Source of the DNA: PALSA-278 sp963760285
Lineage (GTDB): Bacteria; Acidobacteriota; Terriglobia; Acidiferrales; UBA7541
NCBI GenBank assembly: GCA_963760285.1
Contig: CAVXCI010000003.1
Span: forward strand, 806,001 to 870,000
Reading direction: 5' to 3'
DNA length: 64,000 nt
A program made the translations under genes and the position numbers. The first letter of the stretch is position 1, and every line of letters starts with the position of its first letter. Under the pieces are notes generated by a model. That model was not told the origin of the DNA, did not search any database, and saw nothing but the letters and a program-made list of their open reading frames with translations. Below are positions 56,530 through 64,000 of the stretch, one piece after another.

Positions 56530-57705
56530 ATGAATCTGGAAGCACTGCAACATGGCGCGGGGAAGACCGCCACACGTAGCCGCTATTCATCCTGGGTCGA
56601 CCGGCGATTTCAATGCGAACTGGAAAGGGCCGGGATTACGGTGAATGGACCGGAGCCGTGGGATCCGCAGGTCCGCAATCCACAGATATTCGCGAGAATC
56701 CTGATTCACGGGACGTTGGGAGCGGGGGAAGGATACGTGGATGGGGACTGGGACTGCGCGAGCCTCGATGAGTTTGTCTCTCGCCTGTTGGCCTCGCGCG
56801 CTGATGAGCGATGGGAATGGCCATCGGCGCTTTCTCTCCACACACTTTTTGCCCATGTGGCAAATCTCCAGTCACGCGCGCGGGCCCGAAGGAACGTGAC
56901 AGCTCACTACGACATCGGCGACGAACTCTACGCGGCGATGCTGGGGCCGGCGATGACCTATAGTTGCGGGTACTGGCGCGATGCCGGAACACTCGAAGAA
57001 GCCCAGAACGCGAAGCATGAACTTGTGTGCCGCAAGCTCTCTTTGCGTCCAGGGATGCGCGTGCTGGACATCGGTTGCGGTTGGGGCGGATTCGCGAAGC
57101 ATGCGGCGGAACGATACGGAGCGCACGTTGTCGGAGTCACTCTTTCGCCCGCACAGGCGGCATACGCGACGAAACGCTGTGCTGACCTCCCGGTGGAAAT
57201 CCGGCTTTTGGATTATCGCGACATCCGGGGCGTCTTCGACCGCATTGTTTCGATCGGCATGTTCGAGCACGTCGGCCCGAAGAATTACCGCGAGTTTTTC
57301 GCATCGGTTCAAGGCAATCTTGCCTCCGACGGCCTCTTTCTCCTCCATAGCATCGGCGGTCTCCGTTCGGTCGCGACCCTGGATCCATGGATGGCGAGGT
57401 ATATTTTCCCCAACGCCGTGCTGCCATCGGCCACGCAGATTCAGCGCGCGACGGAAGGACTCTTCGTGCTGGAGGACTGGCACAACTTCGGCGCGTACTA
57501 CGACAAAACCCTGATGGCCTGGCACGCGAATTTTGTATCCGCATGGCCGTCATTCCGGCATTCGTATGGGGACCGATTCGCGCGCATGTGGCGCTACTAT
57601 CTGCTGACCTGCGCGGGTTCGTTCCGCGCGCGGCGAAATCAACTCTGGCAGGTGGTTTTCTCGAAACGAGGAGTGCCGGGTGGCTATCTGCGCGCCGGCG
57701 CGTGA
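56530..57705 (+). CDS. cfa: Cyclopropane-fatty-acyl-phospholipid synthase
   Basis: ATG 56530 after AAGGGAGGGACGC gives 391 residues. Motifs are NVTAHYDIGDELYAAML, MTYSCGYWRDAGTLEEAQ, the SAM-binding loop VLDIGCGWGGFAKHAAERYG, SIGMFEHVGPKNY and YDKTLMAWHANF, all characteristic of Cfa. It adds a methylene group from SAM to double bonds of membrane phospholipid acyl chains, lowering proton permeability under acid or other stress. A fluoride riboswitch directly upstream suggests fluoride-controlled expression, which would link membrane remodelling to fluoride or HF stress. Confidence 0.93.
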   Translation: MNLEALQHGAGKTATRSRYSSWVDRRFQCELERAGITVNGPEPWDPQVRNPQIFARILIHGTLGAGEGYVDGDWDCASLDEFVSRLLASRADERWEWPSALSLHTLFAHVANLQSRARARRNVTAHYDIGDELYAAMLGPAMTYSCGYWRDAGTLEEAQNAKHELVCRKLSLRPGMRVLDIGCGWGGFAKHAAERYGAHVVGVTLSPAQAAYATKRCADLPVEIRLLDYRDIRGVFDRIVSIGMFEHVGPKNYREFFASVQGNLASDGLFLLHSIGGLRSVATLDPWMARYIFPNAVLPSATQIQRATEGLFVLEDWHNFGAYYDKTLMAWHANFVSAWPSFRHSYGDRFARMWRYYLLTCAGSFRARRNQLWQVVFSKRGVPGGYLRAGA

Positions 57706-57828
57706 GCATGTCCACCAAAGAACCAAGGAACAAGTGAAATGCCGTAGACCGGGCAATGGCTCTGGTTCCGGATCTGGATAACGTGACGCCACAATGGGCG
57801 TCCCGCGCTCAAGGGTAAATATTCCCTG

Positions 57829-57856
57829 TTGACTTCCAGGAGCAGATTGATATTCT
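57829..57856 (+). promoter_or_regulatory. Promoter ahead of the second riboswitch
   Basis: TTGACT (57829-57834) and TATTCT (57851-57856) are 16 bases apart. A transcript starting about seven bases later would begin just before the first strand of the riboswitch at 57866. Confidence 0.65.
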
Positions 57857-57865
57857 CTTCGTGGA

Positions 57866-57950
57866 GGCCAAGGAGTTCGGCCCTCAACCGCTGTCCCCTC
57901 TTAGCCGGGACAGATGATGACTCCTGACACGGATCGTGTCGCGGAGTCAT
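57866..57950 (+). ncRNA. Fluoride riboswitch (crcB motif) upstream of the antiporter operon, with expression platform
   Basis: Hairpin 1 is GGCC (57866) with AAGGAGUUC in the loop and GGCC (57879). CUCAACCG follows, then hairpin 2 CUGUCCC/GGGACAG (57891-57913) and AUGAUGACUCCUG to 57926. The expression platform is visible: GGAGUCAU at 57943-57950 is the exact complement of AUGACUCC at 57917-57924, with GACAC/GUGUC nested between them. Ligand-bound aptamer and this hairpin therefore exclude each other. No U-tract follows, so control may be Rho-dependent or translational. The antiporter start is at 57997. Confidence 0.92.
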
Positions 57951-57996
57951 GTCTCCCGGCGATAATCCGTGAAAACTAGCTGAGGAAAGGACTCTT

Positions 57997-59175
57997 ATGG
58001 AGAACGTATGGGTTCTCGCTTCGATTTGGGTCGGTCTGGCCTTGCTCGCGACACTCCTGGCGATTTGGTTCAAGATTTCGACTGCGCTGACGGAAATTGT
58101 TGTGGGAACGGTTGCGCAGTTGGTGATTGGCGCCCTTGTTGGGCGTGCCGGCCTGGGAGCGAAGACTGAATGGATTGCTTTTCTTGCGGGAACCGGTGCG
58201 ATCGTCCTGACGTTCCTGGCCGGTGCGGAGCTAGACCCACAGATCTTCCGCACGAAGTGGAAAGAAGCCTTAGTCGTAGGGTTAGTCGGGTTCTTCGTGC
58301 CATTTTTCGGCTGTGCGGCAGTCGCCCATTATCTTCTCCACTGGGGCGGGAGAGCCAGCTGGCTGGTGGGGGTGGCCCTCTCAACCACTTCGGTGGCGGT
58401 GGTCTATGCCGTGATGCTAGAACTGGGCTTCAATACGACAGATTTCGGAAAGGCCATCCTCGCCGCATGTTTTGTCAACGACCTTGGAACGGTGATCGCT
58501 CTGGGGTTGATATTCTCGCCGTTCACGATTCGCACGTTGATCTTCGTGGTCGGCAGTGCCGTCGTTTTCCTCGTCCTTCCGTTCGTCACACCGCAATTTT
58601 TCAAGCATTATGGCGGCCGGGTTTCGGAACTCGAAGCGAAGTATCTCTTATTCTTGTTGTTTGCGATGGGAGGACTTGCCGTCTGGTCGGGGAGCGAGGC
58701 CGTGCTCCCGGCCTACATCATCGGCATGGTCCTTGCCGGCACCGTAGGGAAAGACCACGCCCTGGTTCGCCGGCTTCGGACCCTCACCTTCGGCCTGCTC
58801 ACGCCATTCTATTTTATCCGGGCAGGCTCCTTTGTGTCGGTGCCCGTCTTGATAGCGGCCCCACTCATATTCGTGGTTCTCTTCGGAGCTAAGATGGTTT
58901 CCAAAATCGTTGGCCTTTACCCCACGGTGAAGGCCTTCAAGTACCAGCGGGAGGAAGGACTCTACTACACCCTGATGATGTCCACCGGACTGACGTTTGG
59001 GACAATCTCCGCGCTGTTTGGCCTGAGCCACGGAATCATTGATCAGGCGCAGTATTCACACATTGTGGCGACAGTGATCGGCAGCGCCGTCATCCCCACG
59101 ATGTTTGCGAACGCCTGGTTCTTGCCGCGACACCTTCTGGCGCGAGAGGAGAAAGGCGCTGGCTGGGCGAAGTGA
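57997..59175 (+). CDS. CPA2-family cation/proton antiporter under a fluoride riboswitch
   Basis: ATG 57997 after GAGGAAAGGACTCTT gives 392 residues with about 12 hydrophobic helices. Conserved features include FLAGAELDPQIF in helix 3, LSTTSVAVVYAVMLELG, and AACFVNDLGTVIALG, the Asn-Asp pair typical of CPA2 (electroneutral or K-type) exchangers. There is no C-terminal RCK/TrkA domain, so the protein is shorter than KefB/C. Antiporters of this kind are one of the known gene classes downstream of fluoride riboswitches. A role in restoring ion and pH balance, or in fluoride-linked export, is inferred. It leads a six-gene run. Confidence 0.92.
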   Translation: MENVWVLASIWVGLALLATLLAIWFKISTALTEIVVGTVAQLVIGALVGRAGLGAKTEWIAFLAGTGAIVLTFLAGAELDPQIFRTKWKEALVVGLVGFFVPFFGCAAVAHYLLHWGGRASWLVGVALSTTSVAVVYAVMLELGFNTTDFGKAILAACFVNDLGTVIALGLIFSPFTIRTLIFVVGSAVVFLVLPFVTPQFFKHYGGRVSELEAKYLLFLLFAMGGLAVWSGSEAVLPAYIIGMVLAGTVGKDHALVRRLRTLTFGLLTPFYFIRAGSFVSVPVLIAAPLIFVVLFGAKMVSKIVGLYPTVKAFKYQREEGLYYTLMMSTGLTFGTISALFGLSHGIIDQAQYSHIVATVIGSAVIPTMFANAWFLPRHLLAREEKGAGWAK

Positions 59176-59206
59176 AAACTGCAAGCGCGGATTGAGGAGG
59201 ATTACC

Positions 59207-59644
59207 ATGGGACAAAGACATTCATCAAGCTTTCACCGGATTCTTGTGGGATTTGACGGGTCAACACAGGCGCAAAAGGCCCTTGAGACGGCGTTGTCGC
59301 TGGCGCAATCGCTGGATGCGAATGTAATTGTTCTGGCCGTCGCCCGGCCACCTGAGCCAGCAACGGAACCCGAAGTGAATGCCATGTTGGATGATGCGCG
59401 CGAGCATTTTGAGGCGGATTTTAAGCGCATCATCAAGCTTGCAAGTGAAATGGAGGTCGAACTCGAGACAGCCATTGTGGTCGGGCATCCTGTCGAACAG
59501 ATCATTCATCGCGCGGAAACCGATCATGTGGATCTGATTGTTGTGGGGCGCCGCGGAATGTCGAAGTTCGAAAGAATGATTGTCGGCTCAACTTCGGAGA
59601 AAGTCTTGCGTTACGCCCATTGTTCAGTGATGGTTGTCCGGTAG
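59207..59644 (+). CDS. Universal stress protein, ATP-binding type
   Basis: SD GAGGAGGATTACC precedes MGQRHSSSFHRILVGFDGST. The 145 residues include the nucleotide loop VVGRRGMSKFERMIVGSTSEK (G-2x-G-9x-G-S) and a final CSVMVVR strand, so ATP binding is likely. It lies 31 bases after the antiporter stop. Usp genes are known members of fluoride-riboswitch regulons, which fits cotranscription with the antiporter. Confidence 0.92.
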   Translation: MGQRHSSSFHRILVGFDGSTQAQKALETALSLAQSLDANVIVLAVARPPEPATEPEVNAMLDDAREHFEADFKRIIKLASEMEVELETAIVVGHPVEQIIHRAETDHVDLIVVGRRGMSKFERMIVGSTSEKVLRYAHCSVMVVR

Positions 59645-59671
59645 TCTTCGGCAGCCTAATGGCAGGCGAGC

Positions 59672-60397
59672 GTGTCACTGCAGACTGCGCAGATAACCAT
59701 GGATGGCGAATTCTGGTACGTCCGAAGCGTTTTGCGCCGCCTCCGTCATGCAGGAGGGTGCTTGGTATGTGGGCTAATTGGCCTCATGGAACGTCGCGCT
59801 GTCCACTCCTTCTTGTACGAGGGGATGATGTTCCCGGAGACGCGCAAGCGGTTTCTCGAGGGCGGCGGATTTTGCGCCCATCATTTCTGGCTGGCAAAGG
59901 GGATCGAGGAAAAGTGCTGTCCCGTCGGTGGAATCGGACTTGCAATCCTCTGTGAGGACCTGGCCGGCCACGCTCTCGTCTCCGTCAGGGAAACCGCCGC
60001 GCAAAGGCCGCGGACGCGCTTTTGGGGCGTTCGAGGAAATGATCAGCCGCATTGTGCGGCCACTGGTTGCATGTTTTGCCGGTTCAACCGGGGAAGAGAA
60101 GAATACGTCCTGCGCGCGCTTGAAGGGCTGCGGCGTGAGAATGAATTTGCGGACATGTTGCGAGCGGAGCCTTTTTGTTTTTCGCACGCGCGCGCGGCGC
60201 TGCAGTCCTGGAAGGATGCTGGGAACCGAGACTGGCTGATAAATGTCCTTGAGGAACAATACGTCTCGCTGGGCGCTGGGCTCCGGGAATACATTCGCAA
60301 GAACACCTGGCCGGGGCGCCTCGAGCCCAGAGGTGATGAACGCAATTGGCTCCAACGAGCCATAAGAATGCTGGTCGGCATGAAGGAAGGCGTTTAG
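59672..60397 (+). CDS. DUF6062-like protein with duplicated Cys/His modules
   Basis: This 241-residue protein (GTG 59672, or ATG 59699) contains two similar modules. The first has CLVC, then about 40 residues, then GFCAHHFW; the second has CMFC, about 45 residues, then PFCFSHARAAL. Each CxxC plus CxxH could bind a zinc ion. Between them are helical segments rich in Leu and Arg. This resembles the DUF6062 group of uncharacterised bacterial proteins. It sits directly between usp and a phosphoesterase gene in the riboswitch-led run. The function is unknown. Confidence 0.7.
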   Translation: MSLQTAQITMDGEFWYVRSVLRRLRHAGGCLVCGLIGLMERRAVHSFLYEGMMFPETRKRFLEGGGFCAHHFWLAKGIEEKCCPVGGIGLAILCEDLAGHALVSVRETAAQRPRTRFWGVRGNDQPHCAATGCMFCRFNRGREEYVLRALEGLRRENEFADMLRAEPFCFSHARAALQSWKDAGNRDWLINVLEEQYVSLGAGLREYIRKNTWPGRLEPRGDERNWLQRAIRMLVGMKEGV

Positions 60398-60423
60398 CTG
60401 GATCTCTGTGTAAAGAGCGAGTG

Positions 60424-61152
60424 ATGAAGATCGCAATAATCTCGGACATTCACGGGAATTTTGACGCCCTCTCTGCGCTCCCAGAGAATTATGACGAACT
60501 ATGGGTGCTGGGCGATCTGGTAGGCTACGGTCCTCAGCCAAGCGAGGTCGTGGACTTTGTGCGTTCCCGTGCCTCCACGGTTGTTCGCGGCAATCACGAC
60601 CACGCCGCTGCGTTTGGGGATGACCCTCGATGTTCACCGCGATTCCGCGACATGGCGGCGGAGACGTTGCGGCTTACGCAGGCACTCCTCGGCTCGGAGC
60701 AGACAGATTATCTACGCGGCCTGCCGAGGAATTTGCAAGCCATTAGAGGCGGAACCTCCTTCCAACTGTGTCATGCCGTTCCCACGGATCCGCTCTACTG
60801 TTATTGCGAACCAAATTCAGATCGTTGGAAGCAGGAGTGTGCGGAGATCAATGCAGATTTCCTGTTTGTTGGCCATACGCACATCCCATTCATCAGAAAG
60901 ATCGCCGGTTGCACTATCGTCAATCCGGGCAGTCTGGGGCAACCGAAGACGGGCAGTCCTGAGGCCTGCTATGCAGTGTGGGAAGATGGCAAAGTGGAAT
61001 TGCGCCGGATTCGTTATCCCGTGGCGGGCACTGTAGCAAAGATCCGCAATTTAGGAGTATCCATGGAGGTCCAGCGTGATCTGATCACACTTCTGGAATC
61101 AGGTTCCGTTCCTCCCCTTCCGAGGAGGGAGCTCAGTGCCACAAACTCGTGA
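60424..61152 (+). CDS. Calcineurin-type metallophosphoesterase (YfcE-like)
   Basis: From ATG 60424 the 242 residues show all metal-binding motifs: DIHGN (residues 8-12), GDLVGYGPQP, GNHDHAA, LFVGHTH, and a NPGSLGQP loop. These are typical of the MJ0936/YfcE group of small phosphodiesterases, active on phosphodiesters with Mn or similar metals. It begins 26 bases after the DUF6062-like gene. A nucleotide substrate is inferred from the family, not shown. Confidence 0.88.
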   Translation: MKIAIISDIHGNFDALSALPENYDELWVLGDLVGYGPQPSEVVDFVRSRASTVVRGNHDHAAAFGDDPRCSPRFRDMAAETLRLTQALLGSEQTDYLRGLPRNLQAIRGGTSFQLCHAVPTDPLYCYCEPNSDRWKQECAEINADFLFVGHTHIPFIRKIAGCTIVNPGSLGQPKTGSPEACYAVWEDGKVELRRIRYPVAGTVAKIRNLGVSMEVQRDLITLLESGSVPPLPRRELSATNS

Positions 61153-61312
61153 ACGGGGCGAGTCCACCCATTGCGGGCATGCACCGAGGCTGAATCGGAT
61201 CAGGGAGTGTAACCGTCTTCTTGAAATGGAGCACGAATTGGGCTCCGACTGTGAATATGCTGGAAAAAATATGCATTCGAATTGGCGGTCGTGAGACTCG
61301 GAGCGGCGAACC

Positions 61313-62287
61313 ATGGCTGTCAGACAATGGACCGATGCCGAAATCCAGGCGATGGTGCAGGATCTGGATTCATTGTCGGGAGGAAAGTCGGCCGCGGCCG
61401 CTCTGGTTGGTTGCGGGCCCCGGGCCATCGCGCGTTTGAGGGAATTTCTCCTCGGCGGACGGCCCCGGGGAGTTTTTCAGCCGCGGCAACTGGCTGTTGA
61501 AACGCTCGCGGAACTCGGAGCCAAGGAAGTCCTGATCGAATACCTGGGGCGGTTTCGCAAGATTGACGATCCCGGCGTTCGCTTTGGAGAAGAGGCCGTC
61601 GTAAATACGGCTGCGCGGGCGCTGGCGCAATGGCGTACCGAAGACACGTATCAGGCGCTGCGAGAATTAACAGCTTGCGGTTTACTTCCCGGACTTGTCG
61701 AATCGCTGGGGAAGTTTGGGCGCGAGGAGACGATTCCATATTTTATTCGAGCCTTGGGTGATGATGTGTGCCGAGAATCCGCCGTGACAGCTCTCCGTGG
61801 ATTACGACAGGACGCGTGGCCGCAGTTGATAGAGACCGCGAAGGCGCCGGAACCCTCCTCCGCGTACGAATTCCCTTCCAGCCTGATTCGCCGGCGGGAA
61901 GCACTCCGAATACTTGCCGATGGAGGGATTTCCCCGGCGGAATGGCTGGAGTTAAAGCCCCTCTTGCGGGGAGACGACCCTGAGATTGCTTGTCTGTCAG
62001 CCGCAATTTCCCTGGAGATCGGGGAACCCGCTGAATGGCATGGCGCTATCCGGAGAGTAATCGAATTGCTGCCCCGGATGGATTGGCCCCTTCAGTCCGA
62101 AGCCAAGGCTCTTCTGCGAAAGCATTTCAGAGAGGGACGAGAACTGATTCAAGAGGAAATTGCCCGGCGTAGCGCCGCAAGCCTCGCGGACCAGGCACTG
62201 GACATGATCCTGCGCCTGCTCGTAAATGTCCAGATGCTCGGCAAGCAGGAACAAGCAGGACGACATGGCGGAAACGTCGCCCACTGA
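61313..62287 (+). CDS. HEAT-repeat-like helical protein
   Basis: ATG 61313 begins MAVRQWTDAEIQAMVQDLDS. The 324 residues form alpha-alpha repeats such as PRAIARLREFLLGG, RQLAVETLAELGAKEVLIEYL, VVNTAARALAQW, TIPYFIRALGDDVCRESAVTALRGL and RREALRILADGG, the pattern of HEAT/PBS-type repeats. It probably acts as a protein scaffold. Its last 23 bases overlap the start of the dynamin-like gene, which suggests that the two products work together. Confidence 0.77.
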   Translation: MAVRQWTDAEIQAMVQDLDSLSGGKSAAAALVGCGPRAIARLREFLLGGRPRGVFQPRQLAVETLAELGAKEVLIEYLGRFRKIDDPGVRFGEEAVVNTAARALAQWRTEDTYQALRELTACGLLPGLVESLGKFGREETIPYFIRALGDDVCRESAVTALRGLRQDAWPQLIETAKAPEPSSAYEFPSSLIRRREALRILADGGISPAEWLELKPLLRGDDPEIACLSAAISLEIGEPAEWHGAIRRVIELLPRMDWPLQSEAKALLRKHFREGRELIQEEIARRSAASLADQALDMILRLLVNVQMLGKQEQAGRHGGNVAH

Positions 62288-63768
62288 CGCGGCACTGTGG
62301 GGCCAGGCTCCTGTGGAAACGGACGCGAGGGAGCTTTTGCGCCACTACGAGCATATCGAGATGGAGCTTGCCGCATTGATCCTGACCGCGTCCCACGGTA
62401 CGCCAGGAACCGGAGACAGCGAATTCGGCCGTGGCTGCCAGGACCTGCTCAGCCGTCTGTCTGGAGACCGCATTTACTTGATGGTGATTGGCGAATCCGG
62501 CCGGGGAAAGAGCACGCTCATGAACGCCATTCTCAGAATGGAGCGCCCGCCCGCTGGGAATGTGCCGGTTACCTCAGTAATCACCAGCGTCGCGGACGGC
62601 AGCCGCGAATGCGTCAGACTTCGTCTGCATGGGACCAACCTGGTGCGCGAAGTCCCGGTGTCCGAACTGGAATCGTGCCTCACAGAAAAAGATAATCCCG
62701 GAAACCGGCTTAACATTAGAGATCGCGGAAATGCAATTATCGGCCGAGATGCTCCGCCGGGGGTTTTATTTTGTGGATATCACGGGATTCGGAATTGTGA
62801 TTCCCGAGAATACGCAAACCACGGCGAGATTTTTGCCCGAGGCGGACGCCTTCGTTTTTGTCACCAGTTTTGATTCTTCGTTCTCCCGCGAAGAAATGCG
62901 TTTCCTGCGAGAAGCGCTATCGCATCAGCGCCGGGCTTTTCTTGCGGTGAATAAGGCGAATTTGATTTCTCCGGCTTAACGCAACGAAATTCTGAATTTT
63001 CTCAAGCGCTATTTGAATGAGGATACCGATCCTCAACAAGTGAGCATCTATGCTCTTTCCTCACGAGAAGGGCTCGCCGCAAAACTCGGCGACAACCCCG
63101 AAAGACTCAAGGCATGCGGGTCGCCGGTTCTTGAATCCGCGCTTGTAAAGTTTCTGACTGCTGAAAAGTTGCAGGTATTTCTGGTGCAGACCTGTGACCG
63201 CTTCGAAAGGCTATTGGTGCTGCAGGATCGCGCGGCAGTCGAATCGCTCGCGTGCCGGCTGCATGATCTGCGTGCCAATCTGTCCTCCGCGCTAGGAATT
63301 TGTTCCGCGTATCCCCAGGTGTTGCTTGGCATTGTTTCCGAATTGCGCGAGTTTTGCCGAGCAGAAGCCGTTTCGAGTCACATGTGCCGGTCCGTTGAGC
63401 GGATCCTGCCAGACCGTTCACATTGCAAGATCTGCGAGGTCTCCTCGGAGGAAGAAAGGCGCGCCATTGCCGATGCTGTTTCTCAGGCAATCGATCCGGA
63501 ACTTCGACGCAAGAAGGGCAATCCCGTCGTATGCTTGGCGGATCTTGCCGCTGTGCTGGAAGAAATGCCGGATGCAAGAAACTGCCGGAGGATGGCTCCA
63601 GGGATGGCGAGTGTTTATGAGCAGATCGCTGATAGCATGCAACTCTACGCTTTGAAGCGCCAGAGCATCAGGCGCGATCTGTTGGCCGAGGAGGAGTCCC
63701 ATGCTTTTGTACTTGGGATTGCGCTTCTTGCGGGACACGCAAGCACTCCTCCAAGAGGAATCCGCTAA
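62265..63768 (+). pseudogene. Dynamin-like GTPase, frameshifted and with a stop
   Basis: From ATG 62265 the protein has G1 GESGRGKSTLMNAIL and G2 region VPVTSVITSV. Near 62715 the frame shifts. Then come a G3-like region GFYFVDITGFGIVIPENTQT, DAFVFVTSFDS and G4 VNKANL. A TAA at 62977 (probably GAA in a working copy) interrupts before RNEILNFLKRYLNED, and a long helical region follows to 63768. All pieces fit a bacterial dynamin family protein of about 500 residues, which would remodel or protect membranes. It overlaps the HEAT gene. It is either a recent loss of function or two sequence errors. Confidence 0.8.
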
Positions 63769-63781
63769 CAATCGTTGCGGA

Positions 63782-63810
63782 TTGACTTTCGTGAAAAGAC
63801 CCTCGATAAT
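63782..63810 (+). promoter_or_regulatory. Promoter ahead of the third riboswitch
   Basis: TTGACT (63782-63787) and GATAAT (63805-63810) have a 17-base spacing. Transcription would start near 63817, a few bases before the aptamer. Confidence 0.7.
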
Positions 63811-63820
63811 TGAAGAGTCA

Positions 63821-63894
63821 GGGTGTTGGAGTTCACCCCTAACCGCCCTTTGGGGCAGATGACTCCTGTGATGATTTACTTCATATGAGGAGTC
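63821..63894 (+). ncRNA. Fluoride riboswitch (crcB motif) at the right end, with expression platform
   Basis: Hairpin 1 is GGGU, GUUGGAGUUC, ACCC (63821-63838). CUAACCG follows, then hairpin 2 CCC-UUUG-GGG and AGAUGACUCCUG ending at 63868. AGGAGUC at 63888-63894 is complementary to GACUCCU at 63861-63867, so a competing hairpin similar to that at 57.9 kb can form, followed by GUUUGU. The controlled gene lies at or beyond the window end. Confidence 0.9.
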
Positions 63895-64000
63895 GTTTGT
63901 CCATGCATACCCCGCGTTCAAGCAGCATCTCGCCAGAATCCAGACTTTTCATTTTTGCGGCGGTTTCCCGTCACCATTGCGCTGCGTGACGCCGGGCACA
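63895..64000 (+). other. Leader or start of a gene controlled by the third riboswitch
   Basis: No gene can be assigned in the last 106 bases. ATG at 63903 opens only a 28-codon frame (MHTPRSSSISPESR onward) and has no SD. Other frames stay open to the edge without recognisable motifs. The real start may lie beyond the window. Confidence 0.4.

Noticed and set aside
57905..57959. Plain intrinsic terminator before the antiporter
   Set aside because: No T-run follows, and the left arm is part of the conserved riboswitch motif, so it is better read as the expression platform.

Overview
The window looks like chromosomal DNA from a soil member of the Acidobacteriota. The evidence is high GC, an acidobacterial-type VWFA protein, large secreted beta-helix and choice-of-anchor-D proteins, carboxypeptidase-regulatory-like and PQQ-like propeller proteins, an S53 peptidase, PEP-CTERM-like tags, and a nearly 3000-residue cyclic beta-1,2-glucan synthase. 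No rRNA, tRNA or CRISPR array was seen. All assignments come from reading motifs; no database search was run.

Layout. 0-11 kb: truncated sedolisin, three tandem secreted paralogues, a phosphodiesterase-TPR protein coupled to a sulfotransferase, and secreted beta-sandwich and beta-propeller proteins. 11-22 kb: two NarL-type response regulators (one frameshifted), CsbD, an Nramp-like transporter, an Mla/Mce lipid-transport operon (STAS, MlaE, MlaF, MlaD, lipoprotein), DUF2252 and VWFA proteins. 22.6-31.4 kb: ndvB. 31.5-34.8 kb: a lactonase-like propeller gene split by a 2031-bp IS1595-type element that carries a proteasome-like hydrolase and a small basic protein. 34.9-36.2 kb: 234-bp tandem repeats made of palindromes. 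36-47 kb: large secreted beta-helix proteins and a BNR/sortilin-like gene full of indels. 47.5-51 kb: TrmJ-like methyltransferase and a GH39-GH144 pair. 51-64 kb: a stress island with two universal stress proteins, a SYLF protein, metallothionein, a Crp-like fragment, cyclopropane fatty acid synthase, a CPA2 antiporter, DUF6062, metallophosphoesterase, HEAT and dynamin-like proteins.

The most notable signal is in the stress island. Three copies of the crcB (fluoride) riboswitch lie at 56.4, 57.9 and 63.8 kb. They precede the cyclopropane synthase, the antiporter-led operon, and a gene running off the right end. The island therefore looks like a fluoride-responsive regulon that joins ion export, membrane lipid modification, stress proteins and a dynamin-like GTPase.

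About ten genes are broken by frameshifts, stops, truncation or insertion. Several breaks fall in short homopolymers in well-conserved genes, so some may be sequence errors. The IS insertion and the GH39 stop codon look more like genuine events.
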